Positions 33,131-41,093 of a stretch of 64,000 nucleotides of DNA are shown here, in pieces. Within the stretch, counting starts at the first letter, position 1. Every line of letters starts with the position of its first letter. The stretch comes from Solirubrobacter soli DSM 22325. GTDB taxonomy: Bacteria > Actinomycetota > Thermoleophilia > Solirubrobacterales > Solirubrobacteraceae. Position numbers and translations under genes: made by a program. A model generated the notes under the pieces. The model did not search any database. It had not been told where the DNA came from and saw only the letters and a list, made by a program, of their open reading frames with translations. Where the stretch lies: contig NZ_AUIK01000026.1 of assembly GCF_000423665.1 (NCBI RefSeq), forward strand, positions 62,001 to 126,000, written 5' to 3'.

Positions 33131-34303
33131 CTAGGCGCAGTCGACGGCGGGGGTGCGGGCGGTGCGGGTCGAGCCGGCGGCCAGCGCGAGGGCGCCCGCG
33201 ACACCCGCGATCACGAACACCGCGGACGGCCCGAAGGCGTCGGCGACCGTGCCGGCCAGTGCCGATCCAAGCGCCGCGCCGACCGAGACCGCCGTCGCGA
33301 GCCACGCGAACGCCTCGGTGACCGTGCCCGCGGGCGCCGCCCGCTCGACCAGCCCGTACACGACGGCGTATGTCGGCGCGATCGCCGCGCCCCCGACCAG
33401 CAGCCCGAGCGCCAGGACGAACACGTTGACCGCGGCACCCGCCAAGGCGGTGTGGCCGGCGGCGAGGACGAGCAGCAGCGGGACGAGCGGCGCGATCCCC
33501 CCACGCCGCGCGAGCCACACCCCGCCCAGCAGCGATCCCATGCCCCAGACCCCGAGCAGCGGCCCGGCCGCCGCAGCGTTCCCGAGCGCGTCGGCCGCCG
33601 TGGTCACGCCGATCTCGGTCGCACCGAAGATCGCGCCGACCGAGCCCATGACGAGGACGAGCGCGCGCAGCGCCGGCGACCCCAGCGCGCCACGACGAGG
33701 CGAGCGCGACGACGCCGCGCCCGCCGATGCCGCGCCGCGCTCGCCACCCGCCGACGCGACGCGCCCCTCACCGTCGGTCGCCGGACGCCATGCCCGGGAC
33801 GCAGGGTGGGCGGCGAAGGCGAGCGTCCCCGCCAGCAGGACGGCGCCGGCGCCGACGAGCGCGGCGCCGGTCGAGAAGAGCGCGCCCGCACCCAGCGCCA
33901 GCGGGGGGCCGAAGACCCAGCACAGCTCGACGGCGGAGGCCTCGACCGCGAACGCACGCGCGTCGGTCAGCAGCGTGCGCACGCAGGCGCCGACCGGCGG
34001 GGTCGCGAGGCCGATCCCGGCCGACAGCGCGAGCAGCACGCCGAGCGGCACGCCGGCCGGGAGCAGCGCGATCGCGACCAGCAGCGCGAGCGAGACCGAC
34101 GAGGTCACGGCCAGCACGAGCGTCTGGCCGCGCCGGTCGACGACCCGGCCGAGCGCAGGACCACCGATCCCGAGAGCGATCGCGTAGGCGGCGGTGACGA
34201 GCCCCGCGGCCGCGAACGAGCCGGTCACGCGCTGGGCGTGGACCAGCAGGCCGATGCTGAACATGGCGAGCGGCAGGCGGGCGACGATCGAGAGCGTGAG
34301 CAT
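33131..34303 (-). CDS. MFS transporter
   Basis: 390-aa, 12-helix major facilitator: helix 1 LPLAMFSIGLLVHAQ; motif A-like GPALGRVVDRRGQTLVLA; alternating hydrophobic helices to the end. The central cytosolic loop is extended by a Gly/Ala/Ser/Arg segment (GRVASAGGERGAASAGAASS). ATG 34303 faces the MocR gene, and the longer upstream frame is antisense to it. Probably an efflux or metabolite exporter controlled by the divergent MocR regulator. Confidence 0.88.
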   Translation of the reverse strand: MLTLSIVARLPLAMFSIGLLVHAQRVTGSFAAAGLVTAAYAIALGIGGPALGRVVDRRGQTLVLAVTSSVSLALLVAIALLPAGVPLGVLLALSAGIGLATPPVGACVRTLLTDARAFAVEASAVELCWVFGPPLALGAGALFSTGAALVGAGAVLLAGTLAFAAHPASRAWRPATDGEGRVASAGGERGAASAGAASSRSPRRGALGSPALRALVLVMGSVGAIFGATEIGVTTAADALGNAAAAGPLLGVWGMGSLLGGVWLARRGGIAPLVPLLLVLAAGHTALAGAAVNVFVLALGLLVGGAAIAPTYAVVYGLVERAAPAGTVTEAFAWLATAVSVGAALGSALAGTVADAFGPSAVFVIAGVAGALALAAGSTRTARTPAVDCA

Positions 34304-34322
34304 GCGAAAGAAGCTACGCTCC

Positions 34323-34370
34323 ACTGGTGCAGATACCAGTGCCACTTTCGCCGCCGTGGACGGTACCAGT
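34323..34370. promoter_or_regulatory. MocR operator candidate: ACTGGT/ACCAGT dyad plus third half-site
   Basis: ACTGGT (34323-34328), six bases, ACCAGT (34335-34340), and a further ACCAGT at 34365-34370. The two ACCAGT sites are exactly 30 bases apart, about three helical turns. The cluster lies between the MFS start and the MocR start, where an autoregulating MocR dimer would bind. Confidence 0.6.
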
Positions 34371-35846
34371 CGTTCAGTAGAGCTCCTGCTCGCGGTCGAT
34401 CGCGACGGCCCGCACACCCTCGGCGCCCAGATCGAGGAGCAGCTGCGCACCGCGATCCGCACCGGCACGCTCCGACCGGGAGCGGAGATCCCCTCGACGC
34501 GCGACCTCGCGCGGCAACTCGGCATCTCACGCCGCGTCGCGGTCGAGGCCTACGCCCAACTCGCCGCCGAGGGCTACCTCAGCATCCGCCAGGGCGCCCG
34601 CCCACGGGTGTCCGAGACCGCCGTCGAGACGGCGCCGACCGTCGCCGGATGGCGCGGCGGAGAGACACGCGACGCGGGACCGCGCGGCGGCGGAGCGGAC
34701 GAGCCGGCGCGCGGCGGCGGGCCGCTCGCCGCACCTCTGCCGGCCGCCGCGGCGCCGCGGGCGGCGCGGTTCGACTTCCGGCCGAGCGTCCCCGACGTGA
34801 GCGCCTTTCCCCGCGCCGCGTGGCTGAAGTCGCTGCGGACCGCCATCGCGAACGCCACGGACGCGGAGCTCCAGTACGGCGACCCCACGGGTGACGACGT
34901 CCTCAAGCGCGTGCTCGCGGACTACCTCGGGCGGGTGCGCGGGGTCGTCGCCGAGCCGGGACGCGTCGTGGTCACCAACGGGTTCGGGCAGTCGCTGAAC
35001 CTGCTGTGCGGCGTCCTGCGGCGCGGCGGGGCGAAGCGGGTCGCCCTCGAGAGCCCGAGCAACCCGGAGAACCGGGAGGTGGTCGCCCGCGCGGGGCTCG
35101 AGCCTGTCCCGGTCGAAGTGGACGAGCAGGGCATCCGCGTCGACGAGCTGGGCGATGTCGACGCGGTGCTCATCACGCCCGCGCACCAGCATCCGACGGG
35201 AGTCGTGCTCACGGCCGAGCGTCGCGCACAGCTCCTCAACTGGCTCCGCGACCGCGACGCGCTGGCGATCGAGGACGACTATGACGCGGAGTACCGGTAC
35301 GACCGCGCGGCGATCGGCGCGTTGCAGGGGCTCGAGCCTGAGCGGATCGTGTACGCCGGGTCGGCGAGCAAGACGCTCGCGCCGGCGCTGCGGCTCGGGT
35401 GGCTCGTGGTCCCGCGGCGGCTGGTCGACCCGATCCGCGAGAGCAAGTATCTGGCGGACCTCGGGACGGCGCGGATCGAGCAGCACGCGTTCGCCGACTT
35501 CATCGCCCGGGGCGAGCTCGACCGCCACCTGCGCCGCATGCGCGCCCGCTACCGCTCCCGCCGGGACACGCTCGTCGCGGCCCTCGCCGCCGAGCTGCCC
35601 GAGGCGACGGTCAAGGGCATCGCGGCCGGCCTGCACGTCACCGTCGAGCTCCCGTACGAGGCCGCGGCGATCCGGGAGGGCGCGCGGGAGCGGCGGATCG
35701 ACCTGCGCACGCTCGAGGACTACGAGGCGACCGGCCCGCCGACGCTGATGCTCGGCTACGGCGCGCTGCCGGAGCCCGCGATCGTGCCCGGCGTGCGTGA
35801 ACTCGCCGACCTCGTGCGTCAACATCGCCCGCCTCGCGACGTGTAG
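34356..35846 (+). CDS. MocR/GntR-family regulator with aminotransferase-like domain
   Basis: 496 aa. The N-terminal GntR winged helix is LGAQIEEQLRTAIRTGTLRPG ... STRDLARQLGISRRVAVEAY. A long Gly/Ala/Arg-rich linker follows (~90-130), then a fold-type I PLP domain with TNGFGQSLNLLC, IEDDYDAEYRYDR and the PLP lysine in VYAGSASKTLAPALRLGW. MocR proteins sense PLP or amino compounds. GTG 34356 is my choice; ATG 34302 would overlap the MFS start. It is divergent from the MFS gene and followed 5 bases later by a sigma factor. Confidence 0.87.
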   Translation: MDGTSRSVELLLAVDRDGPHTLGAQIEEQLRTAIRTGTLRPGAEIPSTRDLARQLGISRRVAVEAYAQLAAEGYLSIRQGARPRVSETAVETAPTVAGWRGGETRDAGPRGGGADEPARGGGPLAAPLPAAAAPRAARFDFRPSVPDVSAFPRAAWLKSLRTAIANATDAELQYGDPTGDDVLKRVLADYLGRVRGVVAEPGRVVVTNGFGQSLNLLCGVLRRGGAKRVALESPSNPENREVVARAGLEPVPVEVDEQGIRVDELGDVDAVLITPAHQHPTGVVLTAERRAQLLNWLRDRDALAIEDDYDAEYRYDRAAIGALQGLEPERIVYAGSASKTLAPALRLGWLVVPRRLVDPIRESKYLADLGTARIEQHAFADFIARGELDRHLRRMRARYRSRRDTLVAALAAELPEATVKGIAAGLHVTVELPYEAAAIREGARERRIDLRTLEDYEATGPPTLMLGYGALPEPAIVPGVRELADLVRQHRPPRDV

Positions 35847-35851
35847 TCGAT

Positions 35852-36532
35852 GTGAGCCCCGACGAGCGCTTCGACGCCCTGTACCGCACGCACTACGCGG
35901 CCGTGCTGCGCTTCGCGCGCCGCCGGACCGACCCGGCGTCGGCCGAGGACGTCGCGGCCGAGACGTTCGCCATCGCGTGGCGTCGGCTTGAGAAGGTCCC
36001 GCCCGAGAAGCCGCTCCCATGGCTCTACACGACCGCGGCCAACGAGCTCAACAACCGCCGCCGCAAGGCCGCGAGCGACGAGCACAAGGCGGCCGCGCTC
36101 GGCCACGAGAACGGCCGCGACCCGGCCGACGCGCTGGCGGAGCGGGACGCCGTCCTGCGGGCGCTCGCGACCCTGTCCGCCCGCGACCGCGAGGCCCTGC
36201 GCCTCGTGGCGTGGGAGGACCTCAGCCTCGCCGACGCGGCCAAGGTGGCGGGAACGACCCGCGTCGCCTTCGCGGTCCGCGTCTCACGCGCCCGCAAGCG
36301 CCTGGCGGCGGCGCTGGAAGAGGAACCGCGTGGCGGGGCGCCGCACAGCGACGCCGCGCCGGTCGCGGCGCCGCGCGGCGCGTCCGCGCGCGGCAGGGCA
36401 CCCCACAGCGACGCCGCGCCGGTCCCGGCGCCGCGCGGCGCGTCCGCGCGGGGCGGGGCGCCGCCGGCCGCATCCGTCCGCGCCGCCGCCGCGGTCACCC
36501 ACTCGACCTCCGGAGCCGACCATGCCCGCTGA
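35852..36532 (+). CDS. ECF RNA polymerase sigma factor with repetitive C-terminal tail
   Basis: 226 aa. Region 2: ALYRTHYAAVLRFARRR ... EDVAAETFAIAWRRLEKV ... LPWLYTTAANELNNRRR. Region 4: LSARDREALRLVAWEDLSLADAAKVAG. After residue ~155 comes a ~70-residue tail of 20-residue repeats (GAPHSDAAPVAAPRGASAR type), not seen in ordinary ECF factors. GTG 35852 follows the mocR stop by 5 bases. It overlaps the downstream membrane protein by 11 bases, suggesting a sigma/anti-sigma-like pair. Confidence 0.88.
   Translation: MSPDERFDALYRTHYAAVLRFARRRTDPASAEDVAAETFAIAWRRLEKVPPEKPLPWLYTTAANELNNRRRKAASDEHKAAALGHENGRDPADALAERDAVLRALATLSARDREALRLVAWEDLSLADAAKVAGTTRVAFAVRVSRARKRLAAALEEEPRGGAPHSDAAPVAAPRGASARGRAPHSDAAPVPAPRGASARGGAPPAASVRAAAAVTHSTSGADHAR
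36334..36465. repeat. 60-bp in-frame tandem repeat in the sigma-factor tail
   Basis: CACAGCGACGCCGCGCCGGT occurs at 36343 and again at 36403, exactly 60 bases (20 codons) apart, followed in both copies by GGCGCCGCGCGGCGCGTCCG. A partial third unit runs to about 36465. The frame is preserved. Confidence 0.85.
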
Positions 36533-37286
36533 CGTCATCGAGCGCCTGCGCGCCGCCGATCCCGCGCGCGACGTCGACCCCATCGCCCCCGAGGCGCTGC
36601 TGACCCGCCTCAAGGCGACTCCACCGCGCAAGCGCAAGCGCCGGCACCGAGCGCTCCTGCTCGTCCCGGTCGCGATCGCCGCCGCCGCGGCCGCCTTCCT
36701 CATCCCCAGCGCCAACACGAACCTCGCCGCCCGGGCCTACGCGCAGACCGCGCCCACGAGCGGCCACATCCTCTATGTCCGCACGACGATCGAGACGACG
36801 ATGCGCACCCCGACCGTCACCAAGGACACCCACGCGATCCGCGAGCGCTGGCAGCAGGGGGAGCGCTGGAACGAGCGAGTCGAGATGGATGGCAAGGTCT
36901 TCGGCGAGACGCGGGGAGCGGACGGCAAGCTGCGCTTCAGCGACGGCACGGTCGCCCCGCAGAGCTACGTCGAACTGCGCGAGCCCGGGTTCGTGGAGGA
37001 GTTCCGCAAGCGCTACGAGCGCGGCACGCTCGACCAGAGCGACACGACGACCTTCAACGGCCGCCACGCCCGCCGGTATGTGGTCGACGAAGGCCGCAAC
37101 CGGGCCGAGTACTTCATCGACGCCGAGTCCGGCATGCCGCTGGGGTCGATCGAGGAGTTCGCGGTCCTCAGCCCCGGGCCGGGCCAGCCGGCTACGGGCC
37201 CGAACGGGACGTTCACCGCGACGACCGTCGTCGACGCGATCGAGCAGCTCCCGGCCACGCCGGCCAACCTCGACAAGCTCAGGTAG
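36522..37286 (+). CDS. Membrane-anchored partner of the sigma factor (anti-sigma-like)
   Basis: 254 aa. A short cytosolic N-terminus (MPADVIERLRAADPARDVDP) is followed by a basic patch KRKRRHRALLL and one transmembrane helix (~47-66, LVPVAIAAAAAAFLIP). The exterior domain reads GHILYVRTTIETTM ... GRHARRYVVDEGRNRAEYFID, as in outer MucB/RseB-like or unannotated anti-sigma companions. It starts inside the sigma gene (11-base overlap). No zinc-finger HxxxCxxC is present, so the anti-sigma role is inferred from context. Confidence 0.75.
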   Translation: MPADVIERLRAADPARDVDPIAPEALLTRLKATPPRKRKRRHRALLLVPVAIAAAAAAFLIPSANTNLAARAYAQTAPTSGHILYVRTTIETTMRTPTVTKDTHAIRERWQQGERWNERVEMDGKVFGETRGADGKLRFSDGTVAPQSYVELREPGFVEEFRKRYERGTLDQSDTTTFNGRHARRYVVDEGRNRAEYFIDAESGMPLGSIEEFAVLSPGPGQPATGPNGTFTATTVVDAIEQLPATPANLDKLR

Positions 37287-37668
37287 GCGGCCAGGGGACC
37301 AGCGGCTTGCCGATCTCCCAGTGGTGGCCGAACGGGTCGGCGACGCGCCCGAGCCGCCAGCCGTGGGCGTCCTCGGCGGGGTAGACCAGCGTCGCGCCCG
37401 CCTCGACCGCTCGCGCGATGGCGGCGTCCGGGTCGTCGGCGATCAACAACATCCGCACGGTTCCCCCGCCCACGGTCTCGGGGCTGAAGTTGGCGTGCTC
37501 GGGGGACTCGTCGGCGACCCAGAAGGTCGCGTCAGCCCCGATCGACAACTGGGCGACGATCGTCTCGTCGCCCACCTTGTAGTCGACGACGGCGCCGAAG
37601 GCGGCCTCGTAGAAGGCGATGGCCTCCGGTCCGCGGCGGACAGACAGCTGAGCGAGAACGCGGGTCAC
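37279..37668 (-). CDS. VOC/glyoxalase family protein (PhnB-like)
   Basis: 129 aa with paired beta-alpha-beta-beta-beta modules: VRRGPEAIAFYEAAFGAVVDYKV and VRMLLIADDPDAAIARAVEAGATLVYP, ending DPFGHHWEIGKP, the standard PhnB/YdcJ-like signature. Such proteins include dioxygenase-like, resistance and isomerase activities, unassignable here. The 3' end overlaps the convergent membrane protein by 8 bases. Confidence 0.9.
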   Translation of the reverse strand: MTRVLAQLSVRRGPEAIAFYEAAFGAVVDYKVGDETIVAQLSIGADATFWVADESPEHANFSPETVGGGTVRMLLIADDPDAAIARAVEAGATLVYPAEDAHGWRLGRVADPFGHHWEIGKPLVPWPPT

Positions 37669-37675
37669 GCATGGA

Positions 37676-37756
37676 TCAATACCAGCGCATGCGCGGCTGC
37701 GGCTGAGGGGCGCGGGACAGGCGGCGGGAGAAGTAGTTCTTGAGCATGCTTTGCAT
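37676..37756 (-). CDS. Possible 26-aa leader peptide
   Basis: Short reading frame MQSMLKNYFSRRLSRAP... ending RMRWY, 7 bases upstream of the VOC gene. It is strongly basic with two aromatic pairs. It has no clear ribosome binding site. It lies in the MarR/VOC divergent spacer and could be a leader peptide or simply untranslated sequence. Confidence 0.25.
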   Translation of the reverse strand: MQSMLKNYFSRRLSRAPQPQPRMRWY

Positions 37757-37759
37757 CTT

Positions 37760-37794
37760 AGGACATATCTTCCCAGGACGCAACTCGCCAGGAC
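37760..37794. promoter_or_regulatory. Three AGGAC direct repeats at 15-base spacing upstream of marR
   Basis: AGGAC at 37760, 37775 and 37790, spacings exactly 15, in the AT-richer spacer just before the MarR start. The last copy is 16 bases from the ATG. An autoregulatory MarR or another DNA-binding protein is a plausible ligand. Confidence 0.5.
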
Positions 37795-37809
37795 GATAAA
37801 GTTCGCTCC

Positions 37810-38298
37810 ATGACCGAGCGCGACGGCGTCGACGCCATCCTCGACCAGTGGAAGACGGAGCGACCCGACCTCGACCCGTCGCCGATCGGGATCGTCGGAC
37901 GGGTGTCACGGCTCGCGCGGGAACTGGAGGCGCGCCTGGAGCCCGTCTACAAGGCGCATGGGCTCGAGCCGGGCTGGCACGACGTGCTGGCGACGCTGCG
38001 CCGCACGGGCCCCGACTACCGACTACGCCCGACGGACCTCACGAACGCGAGCATGCTGACCTCGAGCGGGACGACCAAGCGCCTCGACAAGCTCGAGGCC
38101 CAGGGCCTGATCCGCCGCGACCCCGACCCGGACGACCGACGCGGCACGCTGATCACGCTCACCGACGCAGGACGCGCGCTGATCGACTCCGTGACGGCCG
38201 CCCACCTGGCCAACGAGGCGAGCCTGATCAGCGCCCTGGACACCAGCGAACAGGCCGTACTCGCCGACCTGCTGCGCAAACTTTTGCTGAGTCTCTAA
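37810..38298 (+). CDS. MarR family transcriptional regulator
   Basis: 162 aa. The winged helix is LRPTDLTNASMLTSSGTTKRLDKLEAQGLI followed by the wing RRDPDPDDRRGTLITLTDAGRALID, classic MarR. The N-terminal dimer helix region is IGIVGRVSRLARELEARL. It lies divergently from the VOC gene and probably autoregulates through the AGGAC repeats upstream. Ligand unknown. Confidence 0.94.
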   Translation: MTERDGVDAILDQWKTERPDLDPSPIGIVGRVSRLARELEARLEPVYKAHGLEPGWHDVLATLRRTGPDYRLRPTDLTNASMLTSSGTTKRLDKLEAQGLIRRDPDPDDRRGTLITLTDAGRALIDSVTAAHLANEASLISALDTSEQAVLADLLRKLLLSL

Positions 38299-38412
38299 AC
38301 TGTCATCCATCGTGCTGGACGAAGGTCCAGCGAAGCAGTGCCCGCGTTTCTCTGTGGTTGCCGAAGCACCCTCCGCGTTTCGCTAGCACATATCCATTGG
38401 AGGGCAGTACAC
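38299..38412 (+). promoter_or_regulatory. Cold-shock gene 5' region
   Basis: 114 bases between marR and the cold-shock gene, containing the hairpin at 38314-38331 and a strong ribosome binding site TTGGAGGGC about 8 bases before ATG 38413. Cold-shock mRNAs often have long structured leaders, so this could be a regulated 5' UTR, but no cold-box was identified. Confidence 0.45.
38314..38331 (+). terminator. Hairpin between marR and csp
   Basis: GCTGGAC-GAAG-GTCCAGC, a perfect 7-base stem with a GNRA-type tetraloop, 16 bases after the marR stop. No U-tract follows. It may terminate marR or form part of the cold-shock leader. Confidence 0.5.
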
Positions 38413-38616
38413 ATGGCAACCGGAACCGTTAAGTGGTTCAGCGACGAGAAGGGCTTCGGGTTCATCACTCCCGATGACCAGGGCAAGGACCTGTTTGTCC
38501 ATCACACCGGCATCGCCGGCAACGGGTTCAAGTCCCTGGCTGAGGGCGCGAAGGTCAGCTACGACGCCGAGAACGGGCCGAAGGGGCCGAACGCCGTAAA
38601 CGTCACCGCGGTCTAA
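38413..38616 (+). CDS. Cold-shock protein, CspA family
   Basis: 67-aa single cold-shock domain: GTVKWFSDEKGFGFITPD (RNP1) and KDLFVHHTGI (RNP2), ending EGAKVSYDAENGPKGPNAVNV. It binds single-stranded RNA and DNA and melts secondary structure. ATG 38413 has a strong RBS; upstream in-frame codons are leader. Its TAA directly abuts the ATG of the next small gene, so both are in one transcript. Confidence 0.96.
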   Translation: MATGTVKWFSDEKGFGFITPDDQGKDLFVHHTGIAGNGFKSLAEGAKVSYDAENGPKGPNAVNVTAV

Positions 38617-38835
38617 ATGGCGTCGAGCTCCAAGAAGCGCACCACCTTCGCGAAGCTCAACCGTGAGGCGGCGGTCCGCGATCGCCGCCAGATCAAGCAG
38701 GCCAAGAGGGCCGCGCGCAAACTCGAGGACGGGGCGGTCGAAGACCAGCACGTCGTCGAGGACACGTCGCACCTCGATGTCGCTCACGTCGAAGGCGTGA
38801 TCGACGGCCTCGAGTCAAAGCCGCACCGGCGCTAG
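38617..38835 (+). CDS. Small basic protein downstream of csp
   Basis: 72 aa with no spacer after the csp stop. The N-terminus is strongly basic and helical (SSSKKRTTFAKLNREAAVRD ... KQAKRAARK), then an acidic half (EDGAVEDQHVVEDTSHLD). The layout suggests an RNA-associated partner of the cold-shock protein, which is inference. No named family recognised. Confidence 0.75.
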   Translation: MASSSKKRTTFAKLNREAAVRDRRQIKQAKRAARKLEDGAVEDQHVVEDTSHLDVAHVEGVIDGLESKPHRR

Positions 38836-39203
38836 TCGCCGGCCGCGGCTCGGACACATCCGGCCTGGTCGGCGTCCATCCAGATCTCCCAGCGTCCGGA
38901 CGCCGACTGGCGTTCGTCCTGGAAGTGGTATGGGCGCCGGCCGCCGAACTCGAGCTTGCGCACCCGCCCCACCCCACCGAGCACCGAAGAGATCCGGCGC
39001 CGCGGCCAGCCCATCGCATCCTCGATCTCGGGGAACGGCCGTGGCCGGTGCGGACCCTCGGCCAGGTGGTCGAGCAGCTCGCGCATCAGGTCGCTGCAGC
39101 GGTCATAGAAGCGCGCGATCTCGACCGCCTCGTGCATCGCGTTCTCCGCGACGCACTCAATCAAGCTGGGACGAGAGGCCATCGAGCCCGTCCACGAGGT
39201 CAT
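38832..39203 (-). CDS. DUF6416-like HTH protein
   Basis: 123 aa (or 116 from ATG 39182). MRELLDHLAEGPHRPRPFPEIEDAMGWPRRRISSVLGGVGRV looks like a winged-helix, and RWEIWMDADQAGCVRAA at the end resembles the DUF6416 family. It overlaps the DnaJ-like gene upstream (26 or 47 bases) and shares four bases with the convergent small gene. Role unknown. Confidence 0.72.
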   Translation of the reverse strand: MTSWTGSMASRPSLIECVAENAMHEAVEIARFYDRCSDLMRELLDHLAEGPHRPRPFPEIEDAMGWPRRRISSVLGGVGRVRKLEFGGRRPYHFQDERQSASGRWEIWMDADQAGCVRAAAGD

Positions 39204-39489
39204 TGACGCCGCGCACGACCGCGTCCGCGCGCCCGTCCCGGTAGGGCCCGCGCGGCCCCTTCTCCCGTAGCTCCCGCTCGATCGCCGCGAGGCGGTCCTC
39301 GATCGCCCCGGGCGGCTCCGGCCGCGCGCGAAGCGTCTCGTAGGCGCGCTGGATCTCCATGAACCGCTCGTCCGTCCCGCCGTCGCGGTCCGGGTGATGG
39401 AGCTTGGTCAGCCGCCGGTAGGCCTCGAGGACGACGGCCTGCGACGCCCCGTGGGGCACGCCGAGTACGCGATACGGATCCTTCTGCAC
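39157..39489 (-). CDS. Short DnaJ-domain protein
   Basis: 110 aa. The N-terminal J domain is DPYRVLGVPHGASQAVVLEAYR ... KLHHPDRDGG (HPD tripeptide present) ... FMEIQRAYETL. A charged ~45-residue tail follows, without G/F or zinc-finger regions, so it could stimulate a DnaK but not act as a full Hsp40. Start GTG 39489, 5 bases after the amidohydrolase stop. Confidence 0.88.
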   Translation of the reverse strand: MQKDPYRVLGVPHGASQAVVLEAYRRLTKLHHPDRDGGTDERFMEIQRAYETLRARPEPPGAIEDRLAAIERELREKGPRGPYRDGRADAVVRGVNDLVDGLDGLSSQLD

Positions 39490-39494
39490 AGGGG

Positions 39495-41093
39495 TCAGTG
39501 TGCCGCGAAGACCACGTGTCCGTCCACCACCGTCAAGAGGACGGGAACGTCGGGCAGCTCGTCCGGGTCTGTCTCGACCGGGTCCTGGGCGAACGCGGTG
39601 ATGTCCGCCCGCAGGCCCGGGTGCAGGCGACCGTAGACCTGCTCGTCGCCGTTGACCCGCGCGGCGTGGGTCGTGTAGCCGTCCAGGGTCTGAAGCGCGG
39701 ACAGTGCCTGCCCCGGCAGGTACGGGACCCGGGTCGGCTCGCCCGGTGTGCGCCGCAGCCGCGCCCACGCCATCCCGTAGCGCGGGTCGAAGTCGGCGAC
39801 CATCCAGTCCGAGCCGAGCGGGAGCGTGGCACCGCTGCGCACGAGGTCGCCGGACCTGAACCCACGCTCCGCGCGGCCCGCCGACAAGCCTTCGTGCCAC
39901 GCGCTCGGAGCGTCCGGGTCGTCGAGGCCCTCCATGTGCAGCGGCTGCATGGAGGCCGCCACGTTCAACGCGGTGAACCGCGGAAGGTCGCTGTCGACCA
40001 GCGTCTCGATGTGCTCGACCCGGTGCATCCCGCGCCGTGGCGGCCCGGCCGCCTCGTAGGCGTTGAGCGCGCCGTTGACCGCGCCGTCCCCGACCGCGTG
40101 GGTGATCGCGCTGAACCCGGCGTCGGTGAAGCGCGCCACGAGCTCCGCGTAGCGCTCGACGCTGGGCCAGAACGGGTGCGCGTTCTCGCCGTTCGGGCCA
40201 GGATCGAGCAGCCACGCGGTGCCGGACTCGAGCACGCCGTCGAGGAAGAACTTCGCCGTCCCGGTCCGCCACAGCCGCCCGCGCTCGTCCGCCAGCCCGA
40301 GCCTGTGCTCGACCTCCTCGTCGCTGATCGCCGGCTCCTGGTGCATGGGGACGACAATCCGCAACGTAAGCTGCTTCCGACCCTCGAGCGCTCTCACATC
40401 ATCGAGCAGCCACGGATCGCCGAGCATCACGTGCCCGCCCGTCAGCCCGACCGCGTTCAGGCGCCGCATCGTCTCCGCGTAGGCGTCGAGCCGCTCGTCG
40501 TCGGTCCAGTCCGGGACGACGGCGTTGACGAGGTCCATCGCCGCGTTCTCCAGCAGCGCGCCGGTCGGCGTCCCGTCCTGATCGACGACGATCTCCGCGG
40601 CCTCCTCGAACGCCCGCGCGCCGGTGATCCCGGCGCGCCTGAGCGCCTCGAACGACGCCAGCGACGTGTGCGCGTCGAAGAAGTGGATGACCGCCGGCGC
40701 GCCGTCGAGCGCCTCCTCGATCGCGTCGGCCCGCAGCCCGGACTCGTGGAACGGCTCGTAGTGCGCGCTGTGCGCGAGCACCCACTCCCCCTCCCGCGGC
40801 GCAGTCGCCAACCGCGCGCGGATCTCGTCCAACGTGCCCGCGTCGCGCAGATCGACGCCGCGCGTGAGCCGCGTCCCCCAGAACGGATGGATGTGGCTGT
40901 CCGTGAGCCCGGGCACGACCGCCATCCCCGCGCCGTCGATCACCCGCGTGCGCGGCCCGATGTGCTCACCGACGTCCTCGCCCACCGCGATCAGCACGCC
41001 GTCGCGCCACGCGAGCGCGGACGCCCACGGCCGGTCAGGATCGAGCGTGCGGATGGAGGCGCCGACGATGGCGCCGTCAGCGGCGGAACCCAC
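39495..41093 (-). CDS. Amidohydrolase family protein (YtcJ-like)
   Basis: 532 aa of the Amidohydro_3/YtcJ group. Metal site VVPGLTDSHIHPFWG (HxH). Later family segments AHYEPFHESGLRADAIEEALDG, HFFDAHTSLASFEALRRAGI and AITHAVGDGAVNGALNAYE are present, with the C-terminal beta domain GLRADITAFAQDPVETDPDE. It hydrolyses a C-N bond in an unknown small molecule. Start GTG 41093 lies inside the upstream SDR 3' end. Confidence 0.88.
   Translation of the reverse strand: MGSAADGAIVGASIRTLDPDRPWASALAWRDGVLIAVGEDVGEHIGPRTRVIDGAGMAVVPGLTDSHIHPFWGTRLTRGVDLRDAGTLDEIRARLATAPREGEWVLAHSAHYEPFHESGLRADAIEEALDGAPAVIHFFDAHTSLASFEALRRAGITGARAFEEAAEIVVDQDGTPTGALLENAAMDLVNAVVPDWTDDERLDAYAETMRRLNAVGLTGGHVMLGDPWLLDDVRALEGRKQLTLRIVVPMHQEPAISDEEVEHRLGLADERGRLWRTGTAKFFLDGVLESGTAWLLDPGPNGENAHPFWPSVERYAELVARFTDAGFSAITHAVGDGAVNGALNAYEAAGPPRRGMHRVEHIETLVDSDLPRFTALNVAASMQPLHMEGLDDPDAPSAWHEGLSAGRAERGFRSGDLVRSGATLPLGSDWMVADFDPRYGMAWARLRRTPGEPTRVPYLPGQALSALQTLDGYTTHAARVNGDEQVYGRLHPGLRADITAFAQDPVETDPDELPDVPVLLTVVDGHVVFAAH

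Noticed and set aside
39157..40272. Long N-terminal extension of the DnaJ-like gene
   Set aside because: The upstream part is antisense-type noise inside the amidohydrolase; the J domain starts right after GTG 39489.
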